From the NCBI GenBank assembly GCA_913060595.1, contig CAJXSA010000152.1, forward strand, positions 1-8,799: a DNA stretch of 8,799 nt, read 5' to 3'. Below the pieces are notes generated by a model. The model saw only the letters and a list, made by a program, of their open reading frames with translations, searched no databases and was not told the DNA's origin. Origin of the DNA: an uncultured Ignavibacteria bacterium (GTDB taxonomy: Bacteria; Bacteroidota; Ignavibacteria; SZUA-365). Position 1 is the stretch's first letter. The number at the start of each line of letters is the position of its first letter. Below are positions 7,689 to 8,799 of this stretch, piece by piece. Both the position numbers and the translations under genes were made by a program.

Positions 7689-7889
7689 ATGGCATCTGTT
7701 TTCGAGTACAAGGAAATCGTCGGCATCTCCACCGAGAGTCTGGAAGCCGCCATACAGGAAGGTCTGCGCGAGATATCCACCGGCTACCAGGTCGCCTGGT
7801 TCGAGGTCGTATCAATGCGCGGACGCATGGTGGACGCCAGCACCACGGAATACCAGGTGACGCTGAAAATCGGATGCCGTGCGAAGTAA
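7689..7889 (+). CDS. Dodecin (flavin-binding small protein)
   Basis: 66 residues, the normal dodecin length. Dodecins form hollow dodecamers that bind pairs of flavins between tryptophans, storing or quenching FMN, FAD or riboflavin breakdown products in the cytoplasm. The family pattern is clear: Y-K-x-I-V-G-x-S-x-E-S (residues 7-17), helix 17-30, WFEVVSMRGRM (37-47) with the flavin-stacking Trp37, and EYQVTLKIG (54-62) with Gln56 at the position that contacts the isoalloxazine ring. The last strand reads IGCRAK, with Cys63 where Phe is commonly found. A strong ribosome site GAGAGGAG (7676-7683) stands 5 bases before ATG. The gene lies between glgP and a peroxiredoxin. A role in limiting flavin-driven radical formation would fit the latter, but that link is inference. 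Confidence 0.93.
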   Translation: MASVFEYKEIVGISTESLEAAIQEGLREISTGYQVAWFEVVSMRGRMVDASTTEYQVTLKIGCRAK

Positions 7890-7946
7890 CAGGCTCTCTT
7901 TTCGTGCCGTCGGTCCGAGCGACTGACAGTACCGCATTGCCGCAGG

Positions 7947-7970
7947 CGGGGCGGAGCAGGCTTCGTCCCG
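7947..7970 (+). terminator. Possible hairpin between dodecin and peroxiredoxin
   Basis: CGGGGCG (7947-7953) can pair with CGTCCCG (7964-7970), with one G-U pair and a 10-base loop. TTTG follows directly. The T tract is too short for a confident terminator. It is the only structure I see in the 111-base gap. Confidence 0.2.
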
Positions 7971-8000
7971 TTTGCCCATGTTCATCGTGAAGGAGTACGC

Positions 8001-8465
8001 ATGCTGGAAACAGGAAAAAAAGCCCCCGCATTCACCCTTCCTGCCGCAGGCGGCGGAAAGGTGTCTCTCAAGGATTTCGCGGGATCCCCCGTCATCCTCT
8101 ATTTCTATCCGAAGGACAGCACGCCGGGCTGCACGCAGGAAGCCTGCGATTTCAGGGATAATTTCGCCCGTGTCACCGCAGCCGGTGCCGTCGTCCTGGG
8201 TGTCAGCGGGGACAGTGTCGCATCGCACGTCAAATTCCGAGACAAGCACGAACTGCCCTTTGAGCTGCTCAGCGACGAAACGCATGAGGTGCTCGAAAAA
8301 TACGGGGTCTGGCAGCCGAAAAAACTCTATGGAAAAAGCTTCCTCGGCATCGTGCGCACCACCGTGCTTATCGATGGCAAAGGTGTGGTTCGCCGCATCT
8401 GGCCGAAAGTCCGGGTCAAGGGGCACGTAGACGAAGTGCTGGAAGCGCTCGCAGAATTGTCCTGA
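8001..8465 (+). CDS. bcp: Peroxiredoxin of the Bcp/PrxQ type (thiol peroxidase)
   Basis: 154 residues, the typical length of this family. It reduces hydrogen peroxide and organic hydroperoxides, with electrons from thioredoxin or similar reductants, in the cytoplasm. The N-terminus LETGKKAPAFTLP is the standard opening. The active site is YPKDSTPGCTQEACDFRD (36-53), with peroxidatic Cys44 and, five residues on, Cys49, which is the resolving Cys of the alpha2-type PrxQ subgroup. Thr41, Pro42 and Arg119 (in GIVRTTVLID) complete the usual catalytic set. GVSGDS (67-72) and FELLSD (87-92) are further family motifs. A strong ribosome site AAGGAG (7990-7995) lies 5 bases before ATG. The preceding dodecin and following DUF3501 gene suggest a redox-protection neighbourhood, though all gaps exceed 100 bases, so a shared transcript is not certain. 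No frameshift or missing residue is seen. Confidence 0.95.
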   Translation: MLETGKKAPAFTLPAAGGGKVSLKDFAGSPVILYFYPKDSTPGCTQEACDFRDNFARVTAAGAVVLGVSGDSVASHVKFRDKHELPFELLSDETHEVLEKYGVWQPKKLYGKSFLGIVRTTVLIDGKGVVRRIWPKVRVKGHVDEVLEALAELS

Positions 8466-8570
8466 GCGGCAGAGTGCGGACGGCGCAGTCGTTCGCAGGC
8501 GGGACGAGAGGATGCCGCGCACGGCGGCGCCACCATGTCAACCATCAACGCGCTGGAACGAACAATCTCA

Positions 8571-8799
8571 ATGAAACAACTTGCCGTAACCGACATCCTG
8601 TCCTGCAGTGAATACGAGCAGCAGCGCGCCGCGCTTCGCAAGGAGGCGCTCGCGCAGCGTGATCTGAAACGATTTGAACTCGACGATGCCTGCGTGATCA
8701 TTTTTGAGAATCGCACAACGGTACGGTACCAGGTGCAGGAAATGCTGCGCGTGGAAAAGGACGATTCTCCCGAACGCATCGCGCTGGAACTCAGCTGCT
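8571..8799 (+). CDS. DUF3501 family protein (3' partial)
   Basis: The frame runs to the right edge without a stop, giving 76 residues. The N-terminus MKQLAVTDILSCSEYEQQR and the motif FENRTTVRYQVQEMLR (45-60) match my knowledge of the DUF3501 family, whose members open with a T-x-x-D-[IL]-L-S-x-x-E-Y-E segment and hold an F-E-N-R-x-T-V-x-x-Q-[IV]-Q-E-M-[LR] core. The function of the family is not established. Its genes often neighbour rubrerythrin and a GlpC-like Fe-S oxidoreductase, which suggests a redox or oxygen-defence role. ATG 8571 is preferred because it aligns with the family start and has GGAACGA (8555-8561) 9 bases upstream. An in-frame ATG at 8535 would add 12 residues, and its nearest purine-rich site (AGAGGA, 8507-8512) is 22 bases away. 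Full families are roughly 190-200 residues, so about 60% lies outside the window. Confidence 0.8.
   Translation, partial: MKQLAVTDILSCSEYEQQRAALRKEALAQRDLKRFELDDACVIIFENRTTVRYQVQEMLRVEKDDSPERIALELSC

Noticed and set aside
8514..8528. GCCGC/GCGGC hairpin after the peroxiredoxin gene
   Set aside because: It has only a 5-bp stem in GC-rich sequence, 48 bases past the stop and with no T tract. It is expected by chance.

Overview
The window is a GC-rich bacterial chromosomal segment in which every recognisable gene lies on the + strand. I see no mobile element, CRISPR array, tRNA or rRNA. The gene content suggests a Gram-negative: a lipobox lipoprotein with an MltD-type muramidase domain and many LysM domains, a GT39-like membrane protein end, a type-3 alpha-glucan phosphorylase, a dodecin, a Bcp/PrxQ peroxiredoxin and a DUF3501 protein. 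The flavour of the MltD homologue recalls the Bacteroidota/Chlorobiota/Ignavibacteria (FCB) group or deltaproteobacterial lineages. That placement is an impression from protein style, not a demonstrated assignment.

Left part (1-5295), cell envelope. The window opens inside the C-terminal end of a membrane protein (1-485), probably a glycosyltransferase of the GT39/PMT-like superfamily. After a 159-base AT-richer gap with a possible promoter comes a very large outer-membrane-type lipoprotein (645-3854, 1069 residues). It carries a lytic transglycosylase (GH23) domain followed by one degenerate and seven clear LysM modules, with a near-perfect 18-bp tandem repeat coding a Lys/Gln/Glu/Lys/Pro/Ala linker. 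61 bases further on lies a divergent LytR-CpsA-Psr (LCP) family protein (3916-5295) with one N-terminal membrane anchor and an uncharacterised Arg-rich C-terminal extension. A likely intrinsic terminator follows it.

Right part (5296-8799), storage carbon and redox. A 200-base gap with inverted repeats leads into glgP (5496-7625, glycogen/maltodextrin phosphorylase). Then come a dodecin (7689-7889), a PrxQ/Bcp thiol peroxidase (8001-8465) and the first 76 codons of a DUF3501 protein (8571 to the right edge). Gaps are 63, 111 and 105 bases, so co-transcription is possible but not shown. DUF3501 genes commonly sit beside rubrerythrin and a GlpC-like Fe-S oxidoreductase, so an oxidative-stress cluster may continue past the right edge.

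I found no convincing new multi-gene system. The most interesting items are the divergent LCP protein with its unknown C-terminal domain beside a heavily LysM-decorated transglycosylase, the expanding in-frame 18-bp repeat, and the structured leader before glgP.
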